Origin: Agathobacter rectalis ATCC 33656
GTDB lineage: Bacteria; Bacillota; Clostridia; Lachnospirales; Lachnospiraceae
Assembly: GCF_000020605.1 (NCBI RefSeq)
Contig: NC_012781.1
Location: 201,001 to 265,000 of the forward strand
Direction: 5' to 3'
Length of the DNA: 64,000 nucleotides
Shown: piece after piece, positions 35,959 through 45,130 of the stretch
How positions within the stretch are numbered: position 1 is the stretch's first letter
Layout of the letters: each line of letters starts with the position of its first letter
The notes under the pieces: model-generated
Databases searched by the model: none
Seen by the model: only the letters and a program-made list of their open reading frames with translations
What the model was told of the DNA's origin: nothing
Translations under genes and position numbers: made by a program

Positions 35959-36984
35959 CTAGCTGGTTGTCTCCCTGCGGATCAGCACAGGCGCTATCTT
36001 TTTGTGCGTTGGCGCCAAATCGGGTTCTGGCTTTCTTTGCTTGCGGTTTTCCATCTGCTTAACGAGTAAATCCATGGCGGTTCTTGCGATTACATCTATC
36101 TGCTGGCCGATGGTGGTGATTGGAATTATGGCTTCGTTGGCAATTGGTGAATTGTCGAAGCCGACTATCTCATAGCTGTCCGGCAGGCAGCCGTATTTTT
36201 GTATGACAAGGTTCAAAAACATGTTGGCATATGTGTCGTTTGCCAGGAATACCCCTTTCTTTTTATCAGGATATTTCTCATCTATATTGTTAAAAATCAC
36301 CTTCATCTGAGAAAATAAATCGTTGTACGAATCACCGGATACGTTCAGGCTGAGCTCATAGGGAATATTGTGCTCGGTACAGGTGTCCTCAAACGCACGG
36401 ATTCTGTCGTAAGCCGGGACATACTTTGGTACATCTACATTGATATGGATGAGGATGTCACATTTGTCACGTATTAAAAGAGATGTGGCCTGAAGCGCAC
36501 CCATATAGTTGTCGGAGGTGACACTGCTTATATGCATGGATTCTCGCTCGATTGCGACAATTGGAATGTGGTATGAAGCAAGCTTTTCAGATGAGAGAGT
36601 GTGACTTAGCACGATAAGACCCTCTATCTGATAAGCTAAAAGTTCATCAATGTAGTTTTCTTCCTCAGCCGCCCCCTTGTCACTCATAAAGACGAGAAAC
36701 TTATAGTGATAGTTAGCGTAAGTGGCTAAAAGCTGTGTGAGCATCTCAGAGTAGTAGTGCAGGTAAAGGTTTGGCACTATTATGCCGACAAACTCGCTCT
36801 TACCGTTTGCGAGAACCTTTGCGAGCTTATTCTTCTTATAGCCGAGCTCATCAAGCGCACGGGAAATCTTTTCCTGATTCTCTAGTGTCAGAGAGTCCGG
36901 ATGATTGAAATATCTTGAAATCGTTGTTTTTGAAAAATGTGTATATTCCGCAATATCTGCAAATGTAACCTGTTTTTTTCCCAT
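35959..36984 (-). CDS. LacI family regulator of the fructan/sucrose locus
   Basis: 341 aa. The HTH is TFADIAEYTHFSKTTISRYFNHPDSLTLENQEKI, followed by a LacI sensor domain (VGIIVPNLYLHYYSEMLTQLL; IVGFDNSPIANEAIIPITTIGQQ). The wording resembles ScrR/SacR-type sugar regulators. It is divergent from the transporter genes at 37151. Its own promoter (37060 to 37032, minus strand) abuts the palindrome at 37065, so it likely controls both itself and the sugar operon. Confidence 0.9.
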   Translation of the reverse strand: MGKKQVTFADIAEYTHFSKTTISRYFNHPDSLTLENQEKISRALDELGYKKNKLAKVLANGKSEFVGIIVPNLYLHYYSEMLTQLLATYANYHYKFLVFMSDKGAAEEENYIDELLAYQIEGLIVLSHTLSSEKLASYHIPIVAIERESMHISSVTSDNYMGALQATSLLIRDKCDILIHINVDVPKYVPAYDRIRAFEDTCTEHNIPYELSLNVSGDSYNDLFSQMKVIFNNIDEKYPDKKKGVFLANDTYANMFLNLVIQKYGCLPDSYEIVGFDNSPIANEAIIPITTIGQQIDVIARTAMDLLVKQMENRKQRKPEPDLAPTHKKIAPVLIRRETTS

Positions 36985-37031
36985 GGGATGTCTCCTTATA
37001 AAAATTACTTATATTACAAATGTTTATAAAC

Positions 37032-37060
37032 AGTATACAGCGCAATTTCCAAAATATCAA
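37032..37060 (-). promoter_or_regulatory. Promoter of the LacI gene
   Basis: Minus strand: TTGATA (37060-37055), 17-bp spacer, TATACT (37037-37032). The -35 box is five bases from the operator palindrome. Confidence 0.7.
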
Positions 37061-37064
37061 CAAA

Positions 37065-37095
37065 AAAGTAACCGGTTACTTTGCCGGTTACGCAA
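37065..37095. promoter_or_regulatory. LacI operator: 18-bp perfect palindrome plus a second half-site
   Basis: AAAGTAACCGGTTACTTT (37065-37082) is a perfect palindrome with the central CCGG-type symmetry of LacI operators. TTGCCGGTTACGCAA (about 37081-37095) adds a second, imperfect site in the same orientation of the GGTTAC word. Its place between divergent lacI and transporter genes makes autoregulation and operon repression likely. Confidence 0.75.
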
Positions 37096-37150
37096 GAGCG
37101 TAAATTAAGTAAAAAAGACAAAATGTGAAAAAGAGTGGAGGTCACAGCAA

Positions 37151-38065
37151 ATGAAAGAAAAAAAGCAGTCATTGAAAAGCAAAGTGACATATGTGAAGAA
37201 AAACTGGATGTTGTACATATTTTTCCTTATGCCGGCACTTTTACTGACAATTATATTCAAGTATGTTCCGATGGGCGGACTGCTCATAGCATTCAAGGAT
37301 TACAATGTCATAAAGGGTGTGCTGGGGAGTCCATGGGTCGGGCTTGAATATTTCAAGAGATTTTTATCATCACCTGATTTTATGAACTACCTTATGAATA
37401 CGTTAAAGGTAAGTATTTACGGATTGTTATGGGGATTTCCGGTACCGATCATACTTGCACTGCTTCTGAATCGTATTCGCAAAGAGGGCATCAAGAAAAA
37501 GATACAGCTTCTGATTTACGCACCAAATTTTATCTCAGTTATTGTACTTTGTGGTATGGTTCGTATGTTTTTATCACCAATCGGACCTATGAACAAGCTG
37601 CTCGGTATCAGCACAAACTGGATGACAATGCCGGCTGCATTCAGGACAATCTACATAGCGAGCGGCATCTGGCAGGGAGCAGGCTGGGCTTCAATCATGT
37701 ACACAGCGGCATTATCCAATGCGAGCAAGGAGCTTGAGGAGGCAGCGAGAATGGATGGAGCAAACATCTTCCAGCAGATGTGGTATGTTGAGCTTCCGGC
37801 TATTAAGAATATTATAGTGATACAGTTCATCCTGCAGGCAGGAAATATTATGAGTATCGGTTTCGAGAAAGCCTATGCGTTACAGACAGATATGAACTTA
37901 CCGGCATCGGAAATTCTTTCTACATATGTATACAGAATCGGACTTTTGAATGGAGACTATGGTTATTCAACAGCGGTTGGTCTTTTCAACTCGGTAATCA
38001 ACGTAATATTGCTGATTATAGTCAATGCGGTTGTAAAGAAGCTAAACGATGGTGAAGGAATCTAG
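37151..38065 (+). CDS. ABC transporter permease (LplB/YteP type)
   Basis: 304 aa, six transmembrane segments. The N-terminal block FFLMPALLLTIIFKYVPMGGLLIAFKDY and the EAA loop SKELEEAARMDGANIFQQMWYVELPAI match the LplB/YteP branch of CUT1 permeases, which carry larger sugars. GTGGAGG lies upstream. It forms one importer with the 38078 permease and the 38995 lipoprotein. No ATPase is encoded. The GH32 and fructokinase genes downstream suggest that fructo-oligosaccharides or sucrose are imported. Confidence 0.9.
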   Translation: MKEKKQSLKSKVTYVKKNWMLYIFFLMPALLLTIIFKYVPMGGLLIAFKDYNVIKGVLGSPWVGLEYFKRFLSSPDFMNYLMNTLKVSIYGLLWGFPVPIILALLLNRIRKEGIKKKIQLLIYAPNFISVIVLCGMVRMFLSPIGPMNKLLGISTNWMTMPAAFRTIYIASGIWQGAGWASIMYTAALSNASKELEEAARMDGANIFQQMWYVELPAIKNIIVIQFILQAGNIMSIGFEKAYALQTDMNLPASEILSTYVYRIGLLNGDYGYSTAVGLFNSVINVILLIIVNAVVKKLNDGEGI

Positions 38066-38077
38066 GAGGAAAGTGCA

Positions 38078-38980
38078 ATGGAAAAAGATATGACGATAAA
38101 AATCAAATATTCACGGACTGATAAAATTGTTCTTGGAATTGGATATACACTTCTTGGGTTGTTTGTGCTTGCAATAATTGTTCCGTTAGTATATGTAGTG
38201 CTGGCATCTTTCATGGATCCGACAGTACTTAACAATCAGGGACTGAGCTTCAACATAAAGGACTGGACTATTGATGCATACAGACGAGTTCTGGAAAATG
38301 ACATGATATGGCGCGGATTTTTTAATTCGTTTTTTTACTCAATAGCGTTTGCGGCAATCTCAGTATTTGTCACAATCCTGGCAGCATATCCTATGTCTAA
38401 AAAGGAATTTGTCGGAAGAAAATTTTTCAATGTGATTTTTATTATCACAATGTTTTTTGGAGGAGGAATGATTCCTACATTCATCCTTATAAATCAGCTC
38501 CATATGGTAAACACCGTATGGGCAATCCTCATTCCGGGCGCTTTCAATGTGTGGAATATGATTTTGGCGAGAACCTATTATCAGTCAGTGCCAAATGAGC
38601 TTCGTGAGGCATCAGCCATCGACGGAGCAAATGAAATACAGCATTTCTTTAAGATTATGCTTCCGGTTTGTAAGCCGATTATTGCGGTGCTTATGCTTTG
38701 GTCATTTGTAGGAATGTGGAACAGCTACTTTGATGCAATGATTTACCTGAATGACGCAAATCTCCAGCCATTACAGCTTGTACTGCGTTCAATTCTCGTG
38801 CAGAATACACCTCAGCCGGGCATGATTGCAGATATCCAGAGTACAGCTGAGATGGCAAAGGTTGCAGAGCAGCTCAAGTACGCTACAATTGTTGTATCAA
38901 GTTTACCACTTTTGATTATGTATCCATTTTTCCAGAAATATTTTGATAAAGGAATCATGGTTGGATCTGTTAAGGGCTAA
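38078..38980 (+). CDS. ABC transporter permease (LplC/YtcP type)
   Basis: 300 aa, six transmembrane segments, with the YtcP/LplC signature blocks MFFGGGMIPTFILINQLHMVNTVWAILIPGAFNVWNMILARTYYQ and EAA loop PNELREASAIDGANEIQHFFKIMLPVCKP. It is the partner permease of 37151. It starts 12 bases after that gene with AGGAGGAAA upstream, so the two are clearly co-translated. Confidence 0.92.
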   Translation: MEKDMTIKIKYSRTDKIVLGIGYTLLGLFVLAIIVPLVYVVLASFMDPTVLNNQGLSFNIKDWTIDAYRRVLENDMIWRGFFNSFFYSIAFAAISVFVTILAAYPMSKKEFVGRKFFNVIFIITMFFGGGMIPTFILINQLHMVNTVWAILIPGAFNVWNMILARTYYQSVPNELREASAIDGANEIQHFFKIMLPVCKPIIAVLMLWSFVGMWNSYFDAMIYLNDANLQPLQLVLRSILVQNTPQPGMIADIQSTAEMAKVAEQLKYATIVVSSLPLLIMYPFFQKYFDKGIMVGSVKG

Positions 38981-38994
38981 CAGAAAGGATGAGT

Positions 38995-40689
38995 ATGGAT
39001 ATGAAAAAAAGAAGCTTCAAAAAATTAATTACACTTTCGCTTACACTTGCAATGCTGACAGGTGTGGCAGGCTGTGGAAAGCAGCAGAGCTTAAATGCTG
39101 AGACAAATCCGGACACACCGGTATCAGATGTGCAGTTCCCTCTGAAGGAGAAGGCTGAGCTGTCATTTATCACAAGTGCACCGGCCACATCCACACAGGA
39201 TCCTAATGAGAGGACTATCTTCAAGAGAATGGAGAAGCAGACCAACGTGCATATCGACTGGACATGCTTCGTTTCAGACCAGTTCTCTGACAAGAAGAAT
39301 CTGGCATTGGCGCAGTTTGGTAATCTGCCGGATGGACTGTTTAATGCAGGTATGAGTGATTACGACCTGCTCAGATATGCAAAGCAGGGTATCATTATTC
39401 CGGTAGAGAATCTGATCGATAAATATATGCCTAATCTTCAGGCAGTTTTTGAGAAATATCCTGAATATAGGACAATGTGTACCGCACCGGACGGACATAT
39501 CTATTCATTTCCTTGGATAGAGCAGCTTGGTGCAGGAAAAGAGGCAATTCAGGCAATCGGAGATATACCTTATATCAACAAGAAATGGCTTGATTATCTG
39601 GGACTTGAGGTGCCGACTACTACAGACGAGCTCGAGCAGGTGCTTATTGCATTCAGAGATCATGCAGACGAGCTTGAGAAAGAGTTTGACATTGAGGGCG
39701 GTGTCATTCCTATGTCATTTATTATAAACAACGGTGACCAGGATCCAGCCATCCTCATGAACGGCTTTGGTGAGGGTTATGGTGATACAGGTGACCACTT
39801 TGCAGTAACAGATGAGGGAAAAGTCATCTATACTCCTACACAGGAGGGCTACAAGGAGGGTATCGAGTGGCTTCACAAGCTTGTCACAGAGGATTTGATT
39901 GACCCTGAGGCATTTACACAGGAGTGGTCAACATATGTAGCAAAGGGTAAAAACCACAGATACGGGCTCTGCTTTACATGGGACATTGCAAACATTGACA
40001 ATAACACAGATTACGTCATGCTTCCTGCTCTCACAGGACCTGACGGAGTCAGAAATATCACCAGACAGAATAACAGTGAGACGAGTGGTTTCGACAGAGG
40101 ACGATGCGTACTGACATCAAGCTGCAGGGATACGGCTTTGGCAGCCGCGTGGATTGATCAGATGTATGCTCCAATCCAGTCACCACAGAATAACTGGGGA
40201 ACATACGGCGAGAAAGATTCGTTCAACATCTTTGAGATGAGCACAAACGATGAGGGTGGACAGATGTTAAAGCATATGGATCTGGGCGATCAGTCACCGG
40301 TTGAGGTGCGTGAGGCGCAGTCTGTAAACGGACCGCTTGCTGTTTTAAATGAGTACTATGATGTTTATGTGACAGAGCCTGCAGATGCCAAGTGGCGTCT
40401 CGACAACATGCATGAGGCTTATCTGAAGGACATGAACAGTAAGTATGTCTATCCAAACGTGTTCATGAGCATAGATGACACCAACAAGGTGTCACAGTAC
40501 GACACAGACATCAAGAAATATGCTGAGCAGAAAAAGGCCGACTGGATATTAAACGGCGGCATTGATAAGGAATGGGATTCATACCTTAAGAAACTTAATA
40601 AATATGGTTTACAGGATTATCTGAAGATAAAGCAGAAATATTTTGACAGCTATCAGAAATCCCTTGAGAGTACGTCAGAGGGCAAATAG
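38995..40689 (+). CDS. Extracellular solute-binding lipoprotein (LplA/YtcQ type)
   Basis: About 564 aa. Several in-frame ATGs occur (38989, 38995, 39001). The first directly abuts the AAAGG ribosome site, so 38995 is preferred. The lipoprotein signal has lipobox VAGC near residue 26. The long mature domain (~535 aa) is typical of YtcQ/LplA binding proteins, which are larger than MalE-type ones. It carries the ligand for the permeases upstream and is followed at 55 bases by the GH32 gene. Confidence 0.9.
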   Translation: MDMKKRSFKKLITLSLTLAMLTGVAGCGKQQSLNAETNPDTPVSDVQFPLKEKAELSFITSAPATSTQDPNERTIFKRMEKQTNVHIDWTCFVSDQFSDKKNLALAQFGNLPDGLFNAGMSDYDLLRYAKQGIIIPVENLIDKYMPNLQAVFEKYPEYRTMCTAPDGHIYSFPWIEQLGAGKEAIQAIGDIPYINKKWLDYLGLEVPTTTDELEQVLIAFRDHADELEKEFDIEGGVIPMSFIINNGDQDPAILMNGFGEGYGDTGDHFAVTDEGKVIYTPTQEGYKEGIEWLHKLVTEDLIDPEAFTQEWSTYVAKGKNHRYGLCFTWDIANIDNNTDYVMLPALTGPDGVRNITRQNNSETSGFDRGRCVLTSSCRDTALAAAWIDQMYAPIQSPQNNWGTYGEKDSFNIFEMSTNDEGGQMLKHMDLGDQSPVEVREAQSVNGPLAVLNEYYDVYVTEPADAKWRLDNMHEAYLKDMNSKYVYPNVFMSIDDTNKVSQYDTDIKKYAEQKKADWILNGGIDKEWDSYLKKLNKYGLQDYLKIKQKYFDSYQKSLESTSEGK

Positions 40690-40744
40690 GTTACTGTTCA
40701 TAATTCTGTATTACCGGCAAAGCAAACAGAATTGGAGGATTTGA

Positions 40745-42208
40745 ATGAGCGAATTATTGGAAAAAGCAAGAAGCTACGAGGCAAAAAAAATAGCTGCTAC
40801 AGATAAAGAGAGTAAACCTTTGTTTCATATCAGTGCACCGGCAGGATGGATTAATGATCCGAATGGATTTTCTGTCTATAACGGAAAAATTCATCTGTTT
40901 TATCAGTACTATCCATATCTGCGTGAGTGGGGACCTATGCATTGGGGGCATAGTACGACAGGCGATATGATTAAATGGGAGCAGCTTCCGTGTGCTCTGG
41001 CACCTGACGAGGAATATGATAAAAAAGGATGTTTCTCAGGAAGTGCCATTGAGGCAGATGGTAAGCATGTGCTTGTATACACAGGTGTCACAAGGATTAA
41101 ACTTCCTGACGGTAGTGAGCAGGAGAGACAGAACCAGTGCATCGCATTTGGAGACGGACTTAATTATGTGAAGCATGAGAATAATCCTGTTGTGACAGGC
41201 GATATGCTTCCTGAAAACTGCAGCAGAATCGATTTCCGTGACCCTAAAATATGGAAAGAGGATGACACATATTATCTTATAGTTGGAAGCAAGGACTTAA
41301 ACAATGTGGGACAGGTAGTGCTCTGCTCTTCAAAAAACCTGACCGATTGGCAGTTTGAGACAATCCTTGCGGCAAACAGCACCGGCAAAATAGGTACCAT
41401 GTGGGAGTGCCCGGACTTCTTTGGGCTGGAGGATAAGCATGTGCTCATCTGTTCACCGCAGAGTATGAAGGCAGACAAATATGAGTTTCATAACGGACAC
41501 AACTCTGTATATTTTCTGGGGGATTATGATAAAGAAAATCATGTATTTATCAAGGAAGAGCCGCACACTCTTGACTATGGCATGGACTTTTATGCGCCAC
41601 AGACTACACTGCTTCCGGACGGACGCCGTGTGATGATTGCCTGGATGAAGTCATGGGATGCATGTGTCGTTCCTGATTCGCAGGATTGGCAGGGCATGAT
41701 GACACTGCCTCGTGAGCTTGAAATAAAGGACGGCCGCATCTGGCAGAAGCCGGTTAAGGAAATAGAAAATTATCGTGCAAACAAGTGTCATTATACAGAT
41801 AAAAAAATAGACTGCTACACGACCTTTGATGGCATAAAGGGCCGCACTCTCGACATGACAGTGGAGCTTTCAGGCGAGGAGTACCATGACTTCACTGTTG
41901 AAATGGCATGCGATGATGAGTATAGTACAGCGTTTACCTACAACAGAGTCGCAGGCGTGCTCGAGATTGATCGTACCTGCTGTGGCGTCACAAAGGATGT
42001 CGTCTGTGTCAGAAAAATTAAAATCGCAGATACAGACAGAAAGCTAAAGCTTCGTTTCATCATGGACAGACAGTCTATAGAGCTCTTTATCAATGACGGA
42101 CAGCAGGTCGCAACCACAGCTATCTGTACACCTCTTCAGGCAGACGGAATCAGCTTTAATTGTGACGGAAGTGCTGTTGTGGATATTGAAAAATATGATA
42201 TAATATGA
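40745..42208 (+). CDS. GH32 beta-fructosidase (sucrose-6-phosphate hydrolase/fructan hydrolase)
   Basis: 487 aa, no signal peptide, so cytoplasmic. The GH32 five-blade propeller motifs are intact: WINDPNG (nucleophile Asp near residue 38), FRDP (transition-state Asp near residue 161) and WECPD (acid/base Glu). A C-terminal beta-sandwich follows. It would hydrolyse sucrose or short fructo-oligosaccharides taken up by the preceding transporter. Whether the substrate is phosphorylated is unclear; an ABC importer argues for unphosphorylated sugars. TTGGAGG lies upstream of the ATG. Confidence 0.94.
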   Translation: MSELLEKARSYEAKKIAATDKESKPLFHISAPAGWINDPNGFSVYNGKIHLFYQYYPYLREWGPMHWGHSTTGDMIKWEQLPCALAPDEEYDKKGCFSGSAIEADGKHVLVYTGVTRIKLPDGSEQERQNQCIAFGDGLNYVKHENNPVVTGDMLPENCSRIDFRDPKIWKEDDTYYLIVGSKDLNNVGQVVLCSSKNLTDWQFETILAANSTGKIGTMWECPDFFGLEDKHVLICSPQSMKADKYEFHNGHNSVYFLGDYDKENHVFIKEEPHTLDYGMDFYAPQTTLLPDGRRVMIAWMKSWDACVVPDSQDWQGMMTLPRELEIKDGRIWQKPVKEIENYRANKCHYTDKKIDCYTTFDGIKGRTLDMTVELSGEEYHDFTVEMACDDEYSTAFTYNRVAGVLEIDRTCCGVTKDVVCVRKIKIADTDRKLKLRFIMDRQSIELFINDGQQVATTAICTPLQADGISFNCDGSAVVDIEKYDII

Positions 42209-42251
42209 TATAATTTTATAATATGAAAGCATATCAGTAGAGCATACAAAT

Positions 42252-42282
42252 AATAACCGGACAAATTATTGGTCCGGTTATT
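42252..42282 (+). terminator. Hairpin between GH32 and fructokinase genes
   Basis: AATAACCGGAC/GTCCGGTTATT, an 11-bp perfect stem with nine-base loop, followed by TGTAG without a long T-run. The CCGGTTA word is also that of the LacI operator at 37065, so it may be an operator rather than a terminator. Confidence 0.5.
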
Positions 42283-42330
42283 TGTAGAATAATATACATA
42301 ATATTTTGACAGGAAAGAAAGAGGTACAAT

Positions 42331-43278
42331 ATGGATGTAGTTGCATTAGGTGAATTACTTATAGATTTTACAGAAAACGGTACAAGTGCGCAGGACAATA
42401 AGCTTTTTGAGGCTAATCCGGGTGGAGCTCCATGTAACGTGCTTGCCATGCTTCAAAAGCTCGGTCATCAGACTGCTTTCATCGGAAAAGTGGGACAGGA
42501 TGCGTTCGGAAGGCTGCTTGTTGATGCCGTAAAGGAGCAGGGCATCGACACAACAGGCGTGCGCTATGATGATAATGTCCATACCACTCTTGCATTTGTC
42601 CAGACCGCAGCAGACGGAGACAGAGATTTCTCATTTTACAGAAATCCGGGAGCAGATATGATGCTGACAGCGGATGAGGTGGATTTATCCCTTGTGAGAA
42701 ACGCAAAAATTTTCCACTTCGGAAGTCTTTCAATGACAGATAAGATCTGTGAGAATGCGACAAAGCATGCAATAGCTGCCGCAAAAGAGGCAGGCGTACT
42801 GATTTCCTTTGACCCTAATCTGCGCAAACCGCTCTGGAAGAGCATGGACGATGCAAAAGAGAAGATAAGCTGGGGCCTGAGTCAGTGTGACATCTTAAAA
42901 ATATCTGATGATGAGATTGAATTCATGACAGGCGAAAAGGACATAAAGACAGGTGTGAAGAAGCTCATAGATGAGTATCACATTCCGTTTATCTGTGCCA
43001 CCATGGGCAAAAACGGAAGTATGGCATTTTTTGACGGACATATCGTGGAGGCAGCTCCGTTCCTGCGAGATGACACTGTCGAGACTACAGGTGCAGGAGA
43101 TACCTTCTGTGCGTGCCTGCTTCACGATGTGCTGGAGCATGGTATCAATGACCGGAAGGATGACGGTGTGAAAAAGATGCTCACATTCGCAAATGCGGCA
43201 GCTTCTCTTATTACTACGAGAAAGGGCGCACTTCGCGTGATGCCTGAGAAGGGTGAGGTTGAGGCTGTGATTAAGTAG
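42331..43278 (+). CDS. Fructokinase (PfkB/ribokinase family)
   Basis: 315 aa. PfkB family motifs are the N-terminal VVALGELLIDF, GGAPCNV, and C-terminal TGAGDTFCACLLHDVL with the catalytic Asp and anion hole. It phosphorylates fructose released by the GH32 enzyme to fructose-6-P, feeding pgi and glycolysis. The wording is typical of ScrK-like fructokinases. It follows GH32 on the same strand, with AAAGAGG upstream and a terminator at 43306. Confidence 0.92.
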   Translation: MDVVALGELLIDFTENGTSAQDNKLFEANPGGAPCNVLAMLQKLGHQTAFIGKVGQDAFGRLLVDAVKEQGIDTTGVRYDDNVHTTLAFVQTAADGDRDFSFYRNPGADMMLTADEVDLSLVRNAKIFHFGSLSMTDKICENATKHAIAAAKEAGVLISFDPNLRKPLWKSMDDAKEKISWGLSQCDILKISDDEIEFMTGEKDIKTGVKKLIDEYHIPFICATMGKNGSMAFFDGHIVEAAPFLRDDTVETTGAGDTFCACLLHDVLEHGINDRKDDGVKKMLTFANAAASLITTRKGALRVMPEKGEVEAVIK

Positions 43279-43305
43279 TTATAATTTAATACGATAAAAG
43301 AGATT

Positions 43306-43355
43306 ATACTCTTCTTAATCTATGTTTAAAAACGTGATTAAGAAGAGTATATTTG
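43306..43355 (+). terminator. Terminator after fructokinase
   Basis: Perfect 15-bp stem ATACTCTTCTTAATC/GATTAAGAAGAGTAT with 15-base loop, followed by ATTTG. It closes the sugar locus. Confidence 0.75.
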
Positions 43356-43432
43356 TTTCTTGCAGTGCATAATTGTATTGGCTATAATATCATATATAAA
43401 ACAATGATTTGAGACTATACAGGGAGTCAGAT

Positions 43433-45130
43433 ATGGTAAAAACGATTGGTATTGGGAAACAGGATTTTGCTTCTGTTATAGAAGATAATTGCTTTTTTGT
43501 GGACAAAACGAGCTTTATAAAGGAATGGTGGGATTCAAAGGATGATGTGACTCTCATCACGCGTCCGAGGCGTTTTGGAAAAACACTTAATATGAGCATG
43601 CTTAACTGCTTTTTTTCAAATCAGTATAAGGACAGGAGCGATTTGTTTGATTCATTGTCTATATGGGAGGATGAGGACTATCGAAAAATTCAGGGTACTT
43701 ATCCTGTGATTTTTATGAGCTTTGCTTCGGTTAAGGCCGACAATCTGGGAGATGCAAAAATCCAGATAAAAGCACAGATAGAGGCTGTTTACAAAAGGCA
43801 CAGATATCTGCTTGAGGGGGATACTCTGACAGCAGACGAAATAGCTGATTTTGAAGGAACAAATACCAGGATGGGTGATGCTGAGAGTGGATTAAAATTA
43901 AATATTTTGTGTGAGTATTTTCATCGTTACTGGGGAAAGAAGACGATAATTATCCTTGATGAGTATGATACTCCTATACAGGAGGCATATCTTCATGGAT
44001 ATTGGAATGAGTTTACTGCATATATAAGAAGCCTGTTTAATGCAACGTTCAAGACAAATCCGTATATGGAGCGTGCTATTATGACAGGAATCACGCGTGT
44101 ATCAAAGGAATCAATTTTTTCAGACCTCAATAATCTGAATGTAATAACCACGACCTCAAGCAGTTATGCAACGAGCTTTGGATTTACAGAGAATGAAGTT
44201 TTTGATGCAATGGAAGAGTATGGTCTGTCCGGTGAAAAAGATACTGTAAAAAAATGGTATGACGGTTTTAAATTTGGAAATCACAGTGATATTTATAATC
44301 CATGGTCTATAACGAATTTTCTAAAGGAAAAACAGATAAGTCCATACTGGGCATCTACCAGCTCAAACGGTCTGGTAAATCGTTTGATCAGAACAGCATC
44401 TGCAGAAATAAAATCTATGATGGAAACACTTCTGGAAGGCGATTCTGTGGAGGTTAGCATTGACGAACAACTGGTGTTTGAACAGCTCGATAACGATGAA
44501 AATGCCATTTGGAGTCTTTTGCTTGCCAGCGGTTATTTAAAGGTTGATTCCTTAGAAAAAAGAGGTCTTACGCTTGAACCGTGGTATCATCTGAGCATTA
44601 CAAATCTTGAAACCGTAAGTATGTTTTCAAATATGTTCAGAGGATGGTTTAATGCCTCTGTTTCGAATTATAATGGATTCATAAGGGCATTGCTTAGAGG
44701 CAATGTAAAGGAAATGAACATATACATGAATGAGGTCGCTTTATCTACCTTCAGCAGCTTTGACAGCGGAAAGCATCCTTCGGGAAAATCTGAACCGGAG
44801 AGATTTTATCATGGTTTTGTCTTAGGCCTGCTGGTCGAGCTTAGAGATAAATATGAAGTGCAGTCAAACCGTGAAAGTGGCTATGGCAGATATGATGTGA
44901 TGATCATTCCACGTGATAAAAATTCGCAGGCTGTAATAATAGAATTTAAGGTTATTGATTCGCAAGAGGAGACATCACTGGATATGACTGCGGATAGTGC
45001 TTTGAAGCAGATTGAAGAGAAAAATTATGATGCAAAGCTTTTGGAACGAGGATATAAAAGAGAAGCAATTCAACATTATGGTTTCGCATTTGAAGGAAAG
45101 AAAGTATTGATAAAGAAGGCACAAATCTAA
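43433..45130 (+). CDS. AAA-ATPase-like protein with C-terminal PD-(D/E)XK domain
   Basis: 565 aa of the AAA-ATPase_like/PDDEXK_9 family. It opens with IGIGKQDFASVIEDNCFFVDKTSFIKEWW, Walker A is RPRRFGKTLNMSML, and Walker B is IIILDEYDTPIQ. A C-terminal nuclease-like core follows (GYGRYDVMIIPRDK ... AVIIEFKV, matching D and ExK). Family members are abundant and often mobile in gut anaerobes, with unknown role. The ATG at 43433 has GGGAG nine bases upstream. The stop directly abuts the SulP start. Confidence 0.88.
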   Translation: MVKTIGIGKQDFASVIEDNCFFVDKTSFIKEWWDSKDDVTLITRPRRFGKTLNMSMLNCFFSNQYKDRSDLFDSLSIWEDEDYRKIQGTYPVIFMSFASVKADNLGDAKIQIKAQIEAVYKRHRYLLEGDTLTADEIADFEGTNTRMGDAESGLKLNILCEYFHRYWGKKTIIILDEYDTPIQEAYLHGYWNEFTAYIRSLFNATFKTNPYMERAIMTGITRVSKESIFSDLNNLNVITTTSSSYATSFGFTENEVFDAMEEYGLSGEKDTVKKWYDGFKFGNHSDIYNPWSITNFLKEKQISPYWASTSSNGLVNRLIRTASAEIKSMMETLLEGDSVEVSIDEQLVFEQLDNDENAIWSLLLASGYLKVDSLEKRGLTLEPWYHLSITNLETVSMFSNMFRGWFNASVSNYNGFIRALLRGNVKEMNIYMNEVALSTFSSFDSGKHPSGKSEPERFYHGFVLGLLVELRDKYEVQSNRESGYGRYDVMIIPRDKNSQAVIIEFKVIDSQEETSLDMTADSALKQIEEKNYDAKLLERGYKREAIQHYGFAFEGKKVLIKKAQI

